NCBI RefSeq assembly: GCF_027942865.1
Contig: NC_134507.1
Coordinates: forward strand, 32,346,447 to 32,410,446
Source: Odontesthes bonariensis
Taxonomy: Eukaryota; Chordata; Actinopteri; Atheriniformes; Atherinopsidae
Reading direction: 5' to 3'
Length of the DNA stretch: 64,000 nucleotides
A program made the translations under genes and the position numbers. Shown one piece after another: positions 22,623-34,959 of the stretch (its first letter is position 1; each line of letters starts with the position of its first letter). Below the pieces are notes generated by a model. The model saw only the letters and a program-made list of their open reading frames with translations, did not search any database and was not told where the DNA came from.

Positions 22623-22920
22623 AACCCTCCACTGTTTCACGTCCGAGAGCCCTTCCTGGCACAATGCGCACTTGTGGCGGTGCTCTTTTTTTGCCTACAA
22701 AGCGTCACTTTGCACCTCCGCCCACCCGCTGCAGTGAGCACTCTTCAGCCGTTTCAGATGGTACAACTTTGCACTCCCGCCCGCTCCACTGAGCACCGTT
22801 CAAACAACAACAATTTAGCGCTCCAGGCTTTGAACATGGGCACGGTCTCAAGAAATAAGGTGACTCTACTCCGAGAAGTCACTTGGCACAGCAAGAAGAT
22901 TTCCTTTGCACAGACAGAAT

Positions 22921-23040
22921 GGGCTTCACCCGCAAAGGTAAAGCCTTCCAAAAATAGAAACAACTCATTAATGCTGCTCTCCACGGAAGTCTTTAGTAAA
23001 AGGCGAAAGACTTGTACGTTATGAAGAGAAACCAGAGTAC
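22921..23040 (-). ncRNA. U5: U5 snRNA, unit 14
   Basis: Full-length copy. Confidence 0.91.
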
Positions 23041-23344
23041 GAGTATTTGACACTGCGGGAGCAGTGCATCAGGCTAGTTGGCATAGCCACCTTCCCCACG
23101 GTGAGCTTTGCTTGGTTGAGACGCTGGCTCCTCGGCCGACCAGGTAGGAACAATCGGGCCCTATTCAATGGCTGCTTTGTCTTTTACTCTGTGCAAAAGA
23201 CTAGGGGTCTTGAGGCTTTGTTCTGACCGCTCATTGGGTGTAGAGGTTTTTTTCAAGCAATTCTCCCAGTCGGCCCAATCCCAGAGCCATCTCAAAGTGG
23301 AGTTCACTTTCACTCTCTTTTCGCAGACTAAAAGCCAGAGTTTT

Positions 23345-23422
23345 ATCTCAGAAGCTAAGCAGAGTCGGGCCTGGTTAGTACTTGGATGGGGAGACCGCCT
23401 GGGAATACCAGGTGCTGTAAGC
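23345..23422 (+). pseudogene. Partial 5S rRNA, unit 14
   Basis: Same partial copy as in unit 1. Confidence 0.86.
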
Positions 23423-23654
23423 CTTTTGGCTTCTCCAGGCGCATGCAGTTTGACTGCGTCAAATGCAAAGGCAGTCCCTGTTTGACTTTTTGGAACTGCT
23501 CCTTTGTCAGGACAAAGTTAAATGTATGAGGATCAAAGGCAACCATGACCTGGGACACCTTAGCAGATCCAGGATCAGCAAGATGGATCACAGGGTGATC
23601 AACAGATGTTTCAACAAAAGACATGCAGAGAGAAGAGAAGACAAGAGAGAAAAA

Positions 23655-23773
23655 TGCTTACAGCACCTGGTATTCCCAAGCGGTCTCCCATCCAAGTACT
23701 AACCAGGCCCGACCCTGCTTGGCTTCCGAGTTCGGACGAGATCGGGCGTGTTCAGGGCGGTGTGGCCGTAAGC
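23655..23773 (-). rRNA. rn5s: 5S rRNA, unit 14
   Basis: Full-length copy. Confidence 0.96.
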
Positions 23774-24129
23774 CACAGTCCCCGTGACAAATATGTGTTA
23801 CATAGGTGCTGGAACCATACGTTGCCCCTATTTTACCAGAGAGTTGGCTTGAGAGGCTGATGTTGAGCCTGCACGTCGACTTCCCTGATGTGATTGTTCT
23901 CTGCAGCTGAAAATGGGACTCTCAGATAACTTAGTGTGTGTCTGTCAAGCTCCTCTGTTCTCTGTGTGTAGTTTGGTGTTCATGGTCATACAGAGAAACC
24001 AGGGAAGCTCAATCCCACGACGTGCGTCTTTTCTAAAGATTATAGTTCCATTTTAGAAGTCAGAATACAATGGCTCCCTGAAACTACCACCATGTACCGC
24101 TGGTTTTGTTATTTCACAAGAGTTGGGAA

Positions 24130-24317
24130 GAGTGCACCGTTCCCGGCGGCACTGCAGTACCGGGTCGATGCGTGGAGTGAACGGAGCAAGCCCCTTTTTC
24201 AACCCCTGTGCCTAAAAATCCATTTAATACGTAGTCCTCATATAGAGGACGTATCAGATATTAAACTGATAAGAACAGATACTACACTTGATCTTAGCCA
24301 AAAGGCCGAGAAGCGAT
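24130..24317 (-). ncRNA. U2: U2 snRNA, unit 15
   Basis: Full-length copy with the ACTACGTATT variant. The 11-nt spacer deletion lies downstream of its 3' end. Confidence 0.95.
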
Positions 24318-24615
24318 AACCCTCCACTGTTTCACGTCCGAGAGCCCTTCCTGGCACAATGCGCACTTGTGGCGGTGCTCTTTTGTTGCCTACAAAGCGT
24401 CACTTTGCACCTCCGCCCACCCGCTGCAGTGAGCACTCTTCAGCCGTTTCAGATGGTACAACTTTGCACTCCCGCCCGCTCCACTGAGCACCGTTCAAAC
24501 AACAACAATTTAGCGCTCCAGGCTTTGAACATGGGCACGGTCTCAAGAAATAAGGTGACTCTACTCCGAGAAGTCACTTGGCACAGCAAGAAGATTTCCT
24601 TTGCACAGACAGAAT

Positions 24616-24735
24616 GGGCTTCACCCGCAAAGGTAAAGCCTTCCAAAAATAGAAACAACTCATTAATGCTGCTCTCCACGGAAGTCTTTAGTAAAAGGCG
24701 AAAGACTTGTACGTTATGAAGAGAAACCAGAGTAC
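24616..24735 (-). ncRNA. U5: U5 snRNA, unit 15
   Basis: Full-length copy. Confidence 0.91.
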
Positions 24736-25039
24736 GAGTATTTGACACTGCGGGAGCAGTGCATCAGGCTAGTTGGCATAGCCACCTTCCCCACGGTGAG
24801 CTTTGCTTGGTTGAGACGCTGGCTCCTCGGCCGACCAGGTAGGAACAATCGGGCCCTATTCAATGGCTGCTTTGTCTTTTACTCTGTGCAAAAGACTAGG
24901 GGTCTTGAGGCTTTGTTCTGACCGCTCATTGGGTGTAGAGGTTTTTTTCAAGCAATTCTCCCAGTCGGCCCAATCCCAGAGCCATCTCAAAGTGGAGTTC
25001 ACTTTCACTCTCTTTTCGCAGACTAAAAGCCAGAGTTTT

Positions 25040-25117
25040 ATCTCAGAAGCTAAGCAGAGTCGGGCCTGGTTAGTACTTGGATGGGGAGACCGCCTGGGAA
25101 TACCAGGTGCTGTAAGC
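25040..25117 (+). pseudogene. Partial 5S rRNA, unit 15
   Basis: Same partial copy as in unit 1. Confidence 0.86.
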
Positions 25118-25349
25118 CTTTTGGCTTCTCCAGGCGCATGCAGTTTGACTGCGTCAAATGCAAAGGCAGTCCCTGTTTGACTTTTTGGAACTGCTCCTTT
25201 GTCAGGACAAAGTTAAATGTATGAGGATCAAAGGCAACCATGACCTGGGACACCTTGGCAGATCCAGGATCAGCAAGATGGATCACAGGGTGATCAACAG
25301 ATGTTTCAACAAAAGACATGCAGAGAGAAGAGAAGACAAGAGAGAAAAA

Positions 25350-25468
25350 TGCTTACAGCACCTGGTATTCCCAAGCGGTCTCCCATCCAAGTACTAACCA
25401 GGCCCGACCCTGCTTGGCTTCCGAGTTCGGACGAGATCGGGCGTGTTCAGGGCGGTGTGGCCGTAAGC
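25350..25468 (-). rRNA. rn5s: 5S rRNA, unit 15
   Basis: Full-length copy. Confidence 0.96.
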
Positions 25469-25835
25469 CACAGTCCCCGTGACAAATATGTGTTACATAG
25501 GTGCTGGAACCATACGTTGCCCCTATTTTACCAGAGAGTTGGCTTGAGAGGCTGATGTTGAGCCTGCACGTCGACTTCCCTGATGTGATTGTTCTCTGCA
25601 GCTGAAAATGGGACTCTCAGATAACTTAGTGTGTGTCTGTCAAGCTCCTCTGTTCTCTGTGTGTAGTTTGGTGTTCATGGTCATACAGAGAAACCAGGGA
25701 AGCTCAATCCCACGACGTGCTCATAAACTGCGTCTTTTCTAAAGATTATAGTTCCATTTTAGAAGTCAGAATACAATGGCTCCCTGAAACTACCACCATG
25801 TACCGCTGGTTTTGTTATTTCACAAGAGTTGGGAA

Positions 25836-26023
25836 GAGTGCACCGTTCCCGGCGGCACTGCAGTACCGGGTCGATGCGTGGAGTGAACGGAGCAAGCCCC
25901 TTTTTCAACCCCTGTGCCTAAAAATCCATTTAACACGTAGTCCTCATATAGAGGACGTATCAGATATTAAACTGATAAGAACAGATACTACACTTGATCT
26001 TAGCCAAAAGGCCGAGAAGCGAT
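25836..26023 (-). ncRNA. U2: U2 snRNA, unit 16
   Basis: Full-length copy. It carries ACTACGTGTT, the variant of unit 4 plus one private change next to the Sm region. Confidence 0.94.
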
Positions 26024-26321
26024 AACCCTCCACTGTTTCACGTCCGAGAGCCCTTCCTGGCACAATGCGCACTTGTGGCGGTGCTCTTTTTTTGCCTACA
26101 AAGCGTCACTTTGCACCTCCGCCCACCCGCTGCAGTGAGCACTCTTCAGCCGTTTCAGATGGTACAACTTTGCACTCCCGCCCGCTCCACTGAGCACCGT
26201 TCAAACAACAACAATTTAGCGCTCCAGGCTTTGAACATGGGCACGGTCTCAAGAAATAAGGTGACTCTACTCCGAGAAGTCACTTGGCACAGCAAGAAGA
26301 TTTCCTTTGCACAGACAGAAT

Positions 26322-26441
26322 GGGCTTCACCCGCAAAGGTAAAGCCTTCCAAAAATAGAAACAACTCATTAATGCTGCTCTCCACGGAAGTCTTTAGTAA
26401 AAGGCGAAAGACTTGTACGTTATGAAGAGAAACCAGAGTAC
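26322..26441 (-). ncRNA. U5: U5 snRNA, unit 16
   Basis: Full-length copy. Confidence 0.91.
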
Positions 26442-26745
26442 GAGTATTTGACACTGCGGGAGCAGTGCATCAGGCTAGTTGGCATAGCCACCTTCCCCAC
26501 GGTGAGCTTTGCTTGGTTGAGACGCTGGCTCCTCGGCCGACCAGGTAGGAACAATCGGGCCCTATTCAATGGCTGCTTTGTCTTTTACTCTGTGCAAAAG
26601 ACTAGGGGTCTTGAGGCTTTGTTCTGACCGCTCATTGGGTGTAGAGGTTTTTTTCAAGCAATTCTCCCAGTCGGCCCAATCCCAGAGCCATCTCAAAGTG
26701 GAGTTCACTTTCACTCTCTTTTCGCAGACTAAAAGCCAGAGTTTT

Positions 26746-26823
26746 ATCTCAGAAGCTAAGCAGAGTCGGGCCTGGTTAGTACTTGGATGGGGAGACCGCC
26801 TGGGAATACCAGGTGCTGTAAGC
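26746..26823 (+). pseudogene. Partial 5S rRNA, unit 16
   Basis: Same partial copy as in unit 1. Confidence 0.86.
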
Positions 26824-27055
26824 CTTTTGGCTTCTCCAGGCGCATGCAGTTTGACTGCGTCAAATGCAAAGGCAGTCCCTGTTTGACTTTTTGGAACTGC
26901 TCCTTTGTCAGGACAAAGTTAAATGTATGAGGATCAAAGGCAACCATGACCTGGGACACCTTAGCAGATCCAGGATCAGCAAGATGGATCACAGGGTGAT
27001 CAACAGATGTTTCAACAAAAGACATGCAGAGAGAAGAGAAGAGAAGAGAGAAAAA

Positions 27056-27174
27056 TGCTTACAGCACCTGGTATTCCCAAGCGGTCTCCCATCCAAGTAC
27101 TAACCAGGCCCGACCCTGCTTGGCTTCCGAGTTCGGACGAGATCGGGCGTGTTCAGGGCGGTGTGGCCGTAAGC
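27056..27174 (-). rRNA. rn5s: 5S rRNA, unit 16
   Basis: Full-length copy. Confidence 0.96.
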
Positions 27175-27530
27175 CACAGTCCCCGTGACAAATATGTGTT
27201 ACATAGGTGCTGGAACCATACGTTGCCCCTATTTTACCAGAGAGTTGGCTTGAGAGGCTGATGTTGTGCCTGCACGTCGACTTCCCTGATGTGATTGTTC
27301 TCTGCAGCTGAAAATGGGACTCTCAGATAACTTAGTGTGTGTCTGTCAAGCTCCTCTGTTCTCTGTGTGTAGTTTGGTGTTCATGGTCATACAGAGAAAC
27401 CAGGGAAGCTCAATCCCACGACGTGCGTCTTTTCTAAAGATTATAGTTCCATTTTAGAAGTCAGAATACAATGGCTCCCTGAAACTACCACCATGTACCG
27501 CTGGTTTTGTTATTTCACAAGAGTTGGGAA

Positions 27531-27718
27531 GAGTGCACCGTTCCCGGCGGCACTGCAGTACCGGGTCGATGCGTGGAGTGAACGGAGCAAGCCCCTTTTT
27601 CAACCCCTGTGCCTAAAAATCCATTTAATACGTAGTCCTCATATAGAGGACGTATCAGATATTAAACTGATAAGAACAGATACTACACTTGATCTTAGCC
27701 AAAAGGCCGAGAAGCGAT
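27531..27718 (-). ncRNA. U2: U2 snRNA, unit 17
   Basis: Full-length copy with the ACTACGTATT variant. The unit carries the 11-nt spacer deletion. Confidence 0.95.
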
Positions 27719-28016
27719 AACCCTCCACTGTTTCACGTCCGAGAGCCCTTCCTGGCACAATGCGCACTTGTGGCGGTGCTCTTTTGTTGCCTACAAAGCG
27801 TCACTTTGCACCTCCGCCCACCCGCTGCAGTGAGCACTCTTCAGCCGTTTCAGATGGTACAACTTTGCACTCCCGCCCGCTCCACTGAGCACCGTTCAAA
27901 CAACAACAATTTAGCGCTCCAGGCTTTGAACATGGGCACGGTCTCAAGAAATAAGGTGACTCTACTCCGAGAAGTCACTTGGCACAGCAAGAAGATTTCC
28001 TTTGCACAGACAGAAT

Positions 28017-28136
28017 GGGCTTCACCCGCAAAGGTAAAGCCTTCCAAAAATAGAAACAACTCATTAATGTTGCTCTCCACGGAAGTCTTTAGTAAAAGGC
28101 GAAAGACTTGTACGTTATGAAGAGAAACCAGAGTAC
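28017..28136 (-). ncRNA. U5: U5 snRNA, unit 17
   Basis: Full-length copy with a private change (GAGCAACATT for GAGCAGCATT) after the stem I region. Confidence 0.9.
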
Positions 28137-28440
28137 GAGTATTTGACACTGCGGGAGCAGTGCATCAGGCTAGTTGGCATAGCCACCTTCCCCACGGTGA
28201 GCTTTGCTTGGTTGAGACGCTGGCTCCTCGGCCGACCAGGTAGGAACAATCGGGCCCTATTCAATGGCTGCTTTGTCTTTTACTCTGTGCAAAAGACTAG
28301 GGGTCTTGAGGCTTTGTTCTGACCGCTCATTGGGTGTAGAGGTTTTTTTCAAGCAATTCTCCCAGTCGGCCCAATCCCAGAGCCATCTCAAAGTGGAGTT
28401 CACTTTCACTCTCTTTTCGCAGACTAAAAGCCAGAGTTTT

Positions 28441-28518
28441 ATCTCAGAAGCTAAGCAGAGTCGGGCCTGGTTAGTACTTGGATGGGGAGACCGCCTGGGA
28501 ATACCAGGTGCTGTAAGC
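28441..28518 (+). pseudogene. Partial 5S rRNA, unit 17
   Basis: Same partial copy as in unit 1. Confidence 0.86.
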
Positions 28519-28755
28519 CTTTTGGCTTCTCCAGGCGCATGCAGTTTGACTGCGTCAAATGCAAAGGCAGTCCCTGTTTGACTTTTTGGAACTGCTCCTT
28601 TGTCAGGACAAAGTTAAATGTATGAGGATCAAAGGCAACCATGACCTGGGACACCTTAGCAGATCCAGGATCAGCAAGATGGATCACAGGGTGATCAACA
28701 GATGTTTCAACAAAAGACATGCAGAGAGAAGAGAAGAGAAGAGAAGAGAGAAAAA

Positions 28756-28874
28756 TGCTTACAGCACCTGGTATTCCCAAGCGGTCTCCCATCCAAGTAC
28801 TAACCAGGCCCGACCCTGCTTGGCTTCCGAGTTCGGACGAGATCGGGCGTGTTCAGGGCGGTGTGGCCGTAAGC
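28756..28874 (-). rRNA. rn5s: 5S rRNA, unit 17
   Basis: Full-length copy. One extra GAGAA lies just beyond its terminator. Confidence 0.96.
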
Positions 28875-29230
28875 CACAGTCCCCGTGACAAATATGTGTT
28901 ACATAGGTGCTGGAACCATACGTTGCCCCTATTTTACCAGAGAGTTGGCTTGAGAGGCTGATGTTGAGCCTGCACGTCGACTTCCCTGATGTGATTGTTC
29001 TCTGCAGCTGAAAATGGGACTCTCAGATAACTTAGTGTGTGTCTGTCAAGCTCCTCTGTTCTCTGTGTGTAGTTTGGTGTTCATGGTCATACAGAGAAAC
29101 CAGGGAAGCTCAATCCCACGACGTGCGTCTTTTCTAAAGATTATAGTTCCATTTTAGAAGTCAGAATACAATGGCTCCCTGAAACTACCACCATGTACCG
29201 CTGGTTTTGTTATTTCACAAGAGTTGGGAA

Positions 29231-29418
29231 GAGTGCACCGTTCCCGGCGGCACTGCAGTACCGGGTCGATGCGTGGAGTGAACGGAGCAAGCCCCTTTTT
29301 CAACCCCTGTGCCTAAAAATCCATTTAATACGTAGTCCTCATATAGAGGACGTATCAGATATTAAACTGATAAGAACAGATACTACACTTGATCTTAGCC
29401 AAAAGGCCGAGAAGCGAT
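29231..29418 (-). ncRNA. U2: U2 snRNA, unit 18
   Basis: Full-length copy with the ACTACGTATT variant. The unit is nearly identical to unit 17. Confidence 0.95.
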
Positions 29419-29716
29419 AACCCTCCACTGTTTCACGTCCGAGAGCCCTTCCTGGCACAATGCGCACTTGTGGCGGTGCTCTTTTGTTGCCTACAAAGCG
29501 TCACTTTGCACCTCCGCCCACCCGCTGCAGTGAGCACTCTTCAGCCGTTTCAGATGGTACAACTTTGCACTCCCGCCCGCTCCACTGAGCACCGTTCAAA
29601 CAACAACAATTTAGCGCTCCAGGCTTTGAACATGGGCACGGTCTCAAGAAATAAGGTGACTCTACTCCGAGAAGTCACTTGGCACAGCAAGAAGATTTCC
29701 TTTGCACAGACAGAAT

Positions 29717-29836
29717 GGGCTTCACCCGCAAAGGTAAAGCCTTCCAAAAATAGAAACAACTCATTAATGCTGCTCTCCACGGAAGTCTTTAGTAAAAGGC
29801 GAAAGACTTGTACGTTATGAAGAGAAACCAGAGTAC
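29717..29836 (-). ncRNA. U5: U5 snRNA, unit 18
   Basis: Full-length copy. Confidence 0.91.
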
Positions 29837-30140
29837 GAGTATTTGACACTGCGGGAGCAGTGCATCAGGCTAGTTGGCATAGCCACCTTCCCCACGGTGA
29901 GCTTTGCTTGGTTGAGACGCTGGCTCCTCGGCCGACCAGGTAGGAACAATCGGGCCCTATTCAATGGCTGCTTTGTCTTTTACTCTGTGCAAAAGACTAG
30001 GGGTCTTGAGGCTTTGTTCTGACCGCTCATTGGGTGTAGAGGTTTTTTTCAAGCAATTCTCCCAGTCGGCCCAATCCCAGAGCCATCTCAAAGTGGAGTT
30101 CACTTTCACTCTCTTTTCGCAGACTAAAAGCCAGAGTTTT

Positions 30141-30218
30141 ATCTCAGAAGCTAAGCAGAGTCGGGCCTGGTTAGTACTTGGATGGGGAGACCGCCTGGGA
30201 ATACCAGGTGCTGTAAGC
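30141..30218 (+). pseudogene. Partial 5S rRNA, unit 18
   Basis: Same partial copy as in unit 1. Confidence 0.86.
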
Positions 30219-30455
30219 CTTTTGGCTTCTCCAGGCGCATGCAGTTTGACTGCGTCAAATGCAAAGGCAGTCCCTGTTTGACTTTTTGGAACTGCTCCTT
30301 TGTCAGGACAAAGTTAAATGTATGAGGATCAAAGGCAACCATGACCTGGGACACCTTAGCAGATCCAGGATCAGCAAGATGGATCACAGGGTGATCAACA
30401 GATGTTTCAACAAAAGACATGCAGAGAGAAGAGAAGAGAAGAGAAGAGAGAAAAA

Positions 30456-30574
30456 TGCTTACAGCACCTGGTATTCCCAAGCGGTCTCCCATCCAAGTAC
30501 TAACCAGGCCCGACCCTGCTTGGCTTCCGAGTTCGGACGAGATCGGGCGTGTTCAGGGCGGTGTGGCCGTAAGC
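30456..30574 (-). rRNA. rn5s: 5S rRNA, unit 18
   Basis: Full-length copy with the extra GAGAA downstream. Confidence 0.96.
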
Positions 30575-30941
30575 CACAGTCCCCGTGACAAATATGTGTT
30601 ACATAGGTGCTGGAACCATACGTTGCCCCTATTTTACCAGAGAGTTGGCTTGAGAGGCTGATGTTGAGCCTGCACGTCGACTTCCCTGATGTGATTGTTC
30701 TCTGCAGCTGAAAATGGGACTCTCAGATAACTTAGTGTGTGTCTGTCAAGCTCCTCTGTTCTCTGTGTGTAGTTTGGTGTTCATGGTCATACAGAGAAAC
30801 CAGGGAAGCTCAATCCCACGACGTGCTCATAAACTGCGTCTTTTCTAAAGATTATAGTTCCATTTTAGAAGTCAGAATACAATGGCTCCCTGAAACTACC
30901 ACCATGTACCGCTGGTTTTGTTATTTCACAAGAGTTGGGAA

Positions 30942-31129
30942 GAGTGCACCGTTCCCGGCGGCACTGCAGTACCGGGTCGATGCGTGGAGTGAGCGGAGCA
31001 AGCCCCTTTTTCAACCCCTGTGCCTAAAAATCCATTTAATATGTAGTCCTCATATAGAGGACGTATCAGATATTAAACTGATAAGAACAGATACTACACT
31101 TGATCTTAGCCAAAAGGCCGAGAAGCGAT
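30942..31129 (-). ncRNA. U2: U2 snRNA, unit 19
   Basis: Full-length copy with the CCGCTCACTCC variant of unit 1. Confidence 0.95.
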
Positions 31130-31427
31130 AACCCTCCACTGTTTCACGTCCGAGAGCCCTTCCTGGCACAATGCGCACTTGTGGCGGTGCTCTTTTTTTG
31201 CCTACAAAGCGTCACTTTGCACCTCCGCCCACCCGCTGCAGTGAGCACTCTTCAGCCGTTTCAGATGGTACAACTTTGCACTCCCGCCCGCTCCACTGAG
31301 CACCGTTCAAACAACAACAATTTAGCGCTCCAGGCTTTGAACATGGGCACGGTCTCAAGAAATAAGGTGACTCTACTCCGAGAAGTCACTTGGCACAGCA
31401 AGAAGATTTCCTTTGCACAGACAGAAT

Positions 31428-31547
31428 GGGCTTCACCCGCAAAGGTAAAGCCTTCCAAAAATAGAAACAACTCATTAATGCTGCTCTCCACGGAAGTCTT
31501 TAGTAAAAGGCGAAAGACTTGTACGTTATGAAGAGAAACCAGAGTAC
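31428..31547 (-). ncRNA. U5: U5 snRNA, unit 19
   Basis: Full-length copy. Confidence 0.91.
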
Positions 31548-31851
31548 GAGTATTTGACACTGCGGGAGCAGTGCATCAGGCTAGTTGGCATAGCCACCTT
31601 CCCCACGGTGAGCTTTGCTTGGTTGAGACGCTGGCTCCTCGGCCGACCAGGTAGGAACAATCGGGCCCTATTCAATGGCTGCTTTGTCTTTTACTCTGTG
31701 CAAAAGACTAGGGGTCTTGAGGCTTTGTTCTGACCGCTCATTGGGTGTAGAGGTTTTTTTCAAGCAATTCTCCCAGTCGGCCCAATCCCAGAGCCATCTC
31801 AAAGTGGAGTTCACTTTCACTCTCTTTTCGCAGACTAAAAGCCAGAGTTTT

Positions 31852-31929
31852 ATCTCAGAAGCTAAGCAGAGTCGGGCCTGGTTAGTACTTGGATGGGGAG
31901 ACCGCCTGGGAATACCAGGTGCTGTAAGC
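31852..31929 (+). pseudogene. Partial 5S rRNA, unit 19
   Basis: Same partial copy as in unit 1. Confidence 0.86.
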
Positions 31930-32161
31930 CTTTTGGCTTCTCCAGGCGCATGCAGTTTGACTGCGTCAAATGCAAAGGCAGTCCCTGTTTGACTTTTTGG
32001 AACTGCTCCTTTGTCAGGACAAAGTTAAATGTATGAGGATCAAAGGCAACCATGACCTGGGACACCTTAGCAGATCCAGGATCAGCAAGATGGATCACAG
32101 GGTGATCAACAGATGTTTCAACAAAAGACATGCAGAGAGAAGAGAAGAGAAGAGAGAAAAA

Positions 32162-32280
32162 TGCTTACAGCACCTGGTATTCCCAAGCGGTCTCCCATCC
32201 AAGTACTAACCAGGCCCGACCCTGCTTGGCTTCCGAGTTCGGACGAGATCGGGCGTGTTCAGGGCGGTGTGGCCGTAAGC
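32162..32280 (-). rRNA. rn5s: 5S rRNA, unit 19
   Basis: Full-length copy. Confidence 0.96.
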
Positions 32281-32647
32281 CACAGTCCCCGTGACAAATA
32301 TGTGTTACATAGGTGCTGGAACCATACGTTGCCCCTATTTTACCAGAGAGTTGGCTTGAGAGGCTGATGTTGAGCCTGCACGTCGACTTCCCTGATGTGA
32401 TTGTTCTCTGCAGCTGAAAATGGGACTCTCAGATAACTTAGTGTGTGTCTGTCAAGCTCCTCTGTTCTCTGTGTGTAGTTTGGTGTTCATGGTCATACAG
32501 AGAAACCAGGGAAGCTCAATCCCACGACGTGCTCATAAACTGCGTCTTTTCTAAAGATTATAGTTCCATTTTAGAAGTCAGAATACAATGGCTCCCTGAA
32601 ACTACCACCATGTACCGCTGGTTTTGTTATTTCACAAGAGTTGGGAA

Positions 32648-32835
32648 GAGTGCACCGTTCCCGGCGGCACTGCAGTACCGGGTCGATGCGTGGAGTGAAC
32701 GGAGCAAGCCCCTTTTTCAACCCCTGTGCCTAAAAATCCATTTAATATGTAGTCCTCATATAGAGGACGTATCAGATATTAAACTGATAAGAACAGATAC
32801 TACACTTGATCTTAGCCAAAAGGCCGAGAAGCGAT
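32648..32835 (-). ncRNA. U2: U2 snRNA, unit 20
   Basis: Full-length copy. Its upstream region has the GAGCGCCC variant, also seen in units 21, 23, 24 and the edge unit. Confidence 0.95.
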
Positions 32836-33133
32836 AACCCTCCACTGTTTCACGTCCGAGCGCCCTTCCTGGCACAATGCGCACTTGTGGCGGTGCTCTT
32901 TTTTTGCCTACAAAGCGTCACTTTGCACCTCCGCCCACCCGCTGCAGTGAGCACTCTTCAGCCGTTTCAGATGGTACAACTTTGCACTCCCGCCCGCTCC
33001 ACTGAGCACCGTTCAAACAACAACAATTTAGCGCTCCAGGCTTTGAACATGGGCACGGTCTCAAGAAATAAGGTGACTCTACTCCGAGAAGTCACTTGGC
33101 ACAGCAAGAAGATTTCCTTTGCACAGACAGAAT

Positions 33134-33253
33134 GGGCTTCACCCGCAAAGGTAAAGCCTTCCAAAAATAGAAACAACTCATTAATGCTGCTCTCCACGGA
33201 AGTCTTTAGTAAAAGGCGAAAGACTTGTACGTTATGAAGAGAAACCAGAGTAC
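33134..33253 (-). ncRNA. U5: U5 snRNA, unit 20
   Basis: Full-length copy. Confidence 0.91.
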
Positions 33254-33557
33254 GAGTATTTGACACTGCGGGAGCAGTGCATCAGGCTAGTTGGCATAGC
33301 CACCTTCCCCACGGTGAGCTTTGCTTGGTTGAGACGCTGGCTCCTCGGCCGACCAGGTAGGAACAATCGGGCCCTATTCAATGGCTGCTTTGTCTTTTAC
33401 TCTGTGCAAAAGACTAGGGGTCTTGAGGCTTTGTTCTGACCGCTCATTGGGTGTAGAGGTTTTTTTCAAGCAATTCTCCCAGTCGGCCCAATCCCAGAGC
33501 CATCTCAAAGTGGAGTTCACTTTCACTCTCTTTTCGCAGACTAAAAGCCAGAGTTTT

Positions 33558-33635
33558 ATCTCAGAAGCTAAGCAGAGTCGGGCCTGGTTAGTACTTGGAT
33601 GGGGAGACCGCCTGGGAATACCAGGTGCTGTAAGC
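33558..33635 (+). pseudogene. Partial 5S rRNA, unit 20
   Basis: Same partial copy as in unit 1. Confidence 0.86.
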
Positions 33636-33867
33636 CTTTTGGCTTCTCCAGGCGCATGCAGTTTGACTGCGTCAAATGCAAAGGCAGTCCCTGTTTGACT
33701 TTTTGGAACTGCTCCTTTGTCAGGACAAAGTTAAATGTATGAGGATCAAAGGCAACCATGACCTGGGACACCTTAGCAGATCCAGGATCAGCAAGATGGA
33801 TCACAGGGTGATCAACAGATGTTTCAACAAAAGACATGCAGAGAGAAGAGAAGACAAGAGAGAAAAA

Positions 33868-33986
33868 TGCTTACAGCACCTGGTATTCCCAAGCGGTCTC
33901 CCATCCAAGTACTAACCAGGCCCGACCCTGCTTGGCTTCCGAGTTCGGACGAGATCGGGCGTGTTCAGGGCGGTGTGGCCGTAAGC
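33868..33986 (-). rRNA. rn5s: 5S rRNA, unit 20
   Basis: Full-length copy. Confidence 0.96.
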
Positions 33987-34353
33987 CACAGTCCCCGTGA
34001 CAAATATGTGTTACATAGGTGCTGGAACCATACGTTGCCCCTATTTTACCAGAGAGTTGGCTTGAGAGGCTGATGTTGAGCCTGCACGTCGACTTCCCTG
34101 ATGTGATTGTTCTCTGCAGCTGAAAATGGGACTCTCAGATAACTTAGTGTGTGTCTGTCAAGCTCCTCTGTTCTCTGTGTGTAGTTTGGTGTTCATGGTC
34201 ATACAGAGAAACCAGGGAAGCTCAATCCCACGACGTGCTCATAAACTGCGTCTTTTCTAAAGATTATAGTTCCATTTTAGAAGTCAGAATACAATGGCTC
34301 CCTGAAACTACCACCATGTACCGCTGGTTTTGTTATTTCACAAGAGTTGGGAA

Positions 34354-34541
34354 GAGTGCACCGTTCCCGGCGGCACTGCAGTACCGGGTCGATGCGTGGA
34401 GTGAACGGAGCAAGCCCCTTTTTCAACCCCTGTGCCTAAAAATCCATTTAATATGTAGTCCTCATATAGAGGACGTATCAGATATTAAACTGATAAGAAC
34501 AGATACTACACTTGATCTTAGCCAAAAGGCCGAGAAGCGAT
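34354..34541 (-). ncRNA. U2: U2 snRNA, unit 21
   Basis: Full-length copy with the GAGCGCCC upstream variant. Confidence 0.95.
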
Positions 34542-34839
34542 AACCCTCCACTGTTTCACGTCCGAGCGCCCTTCCTGGCACAATGCGCACTTGTGGCGGT
34601 GCTCTTTTTTTGCCTACAAAGCGTCACTTTGCACCTCCGCCCACCCGCTGCAGTGAGCACTCTTCAGCCGTTTCAGATGGTACAACTTTGCACTCCCGCC
34701 CGCTCCACTGAGCACCGTTCAAACAACAACAATTTAGCGCTCCAGGCTTTGAACATGGGCACGGTCTCAAGAAATAAGGTGACTCTACTCCGAGAAGTCA
34801 CTTGGCACAGCAAGAAGATTTCCTTTGCACAGACAGAAT

Positions 34840-34959
34840 GGGCTTCACCCGCAAAGGTAAAGCCTTCCAAAAATAGAAACAACTCATTAATGCTGCTCTC
34901 CACGGAAGTCTTTAGTAAAAGGCGAAAGACTTGTACGTTATGAAGAGAAACCAGAGTAC
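34840..34959 (-). ncRNA. U5: U5 snRNA, unit 21
   Basis: Full-length copy. Confidence 0.91.
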
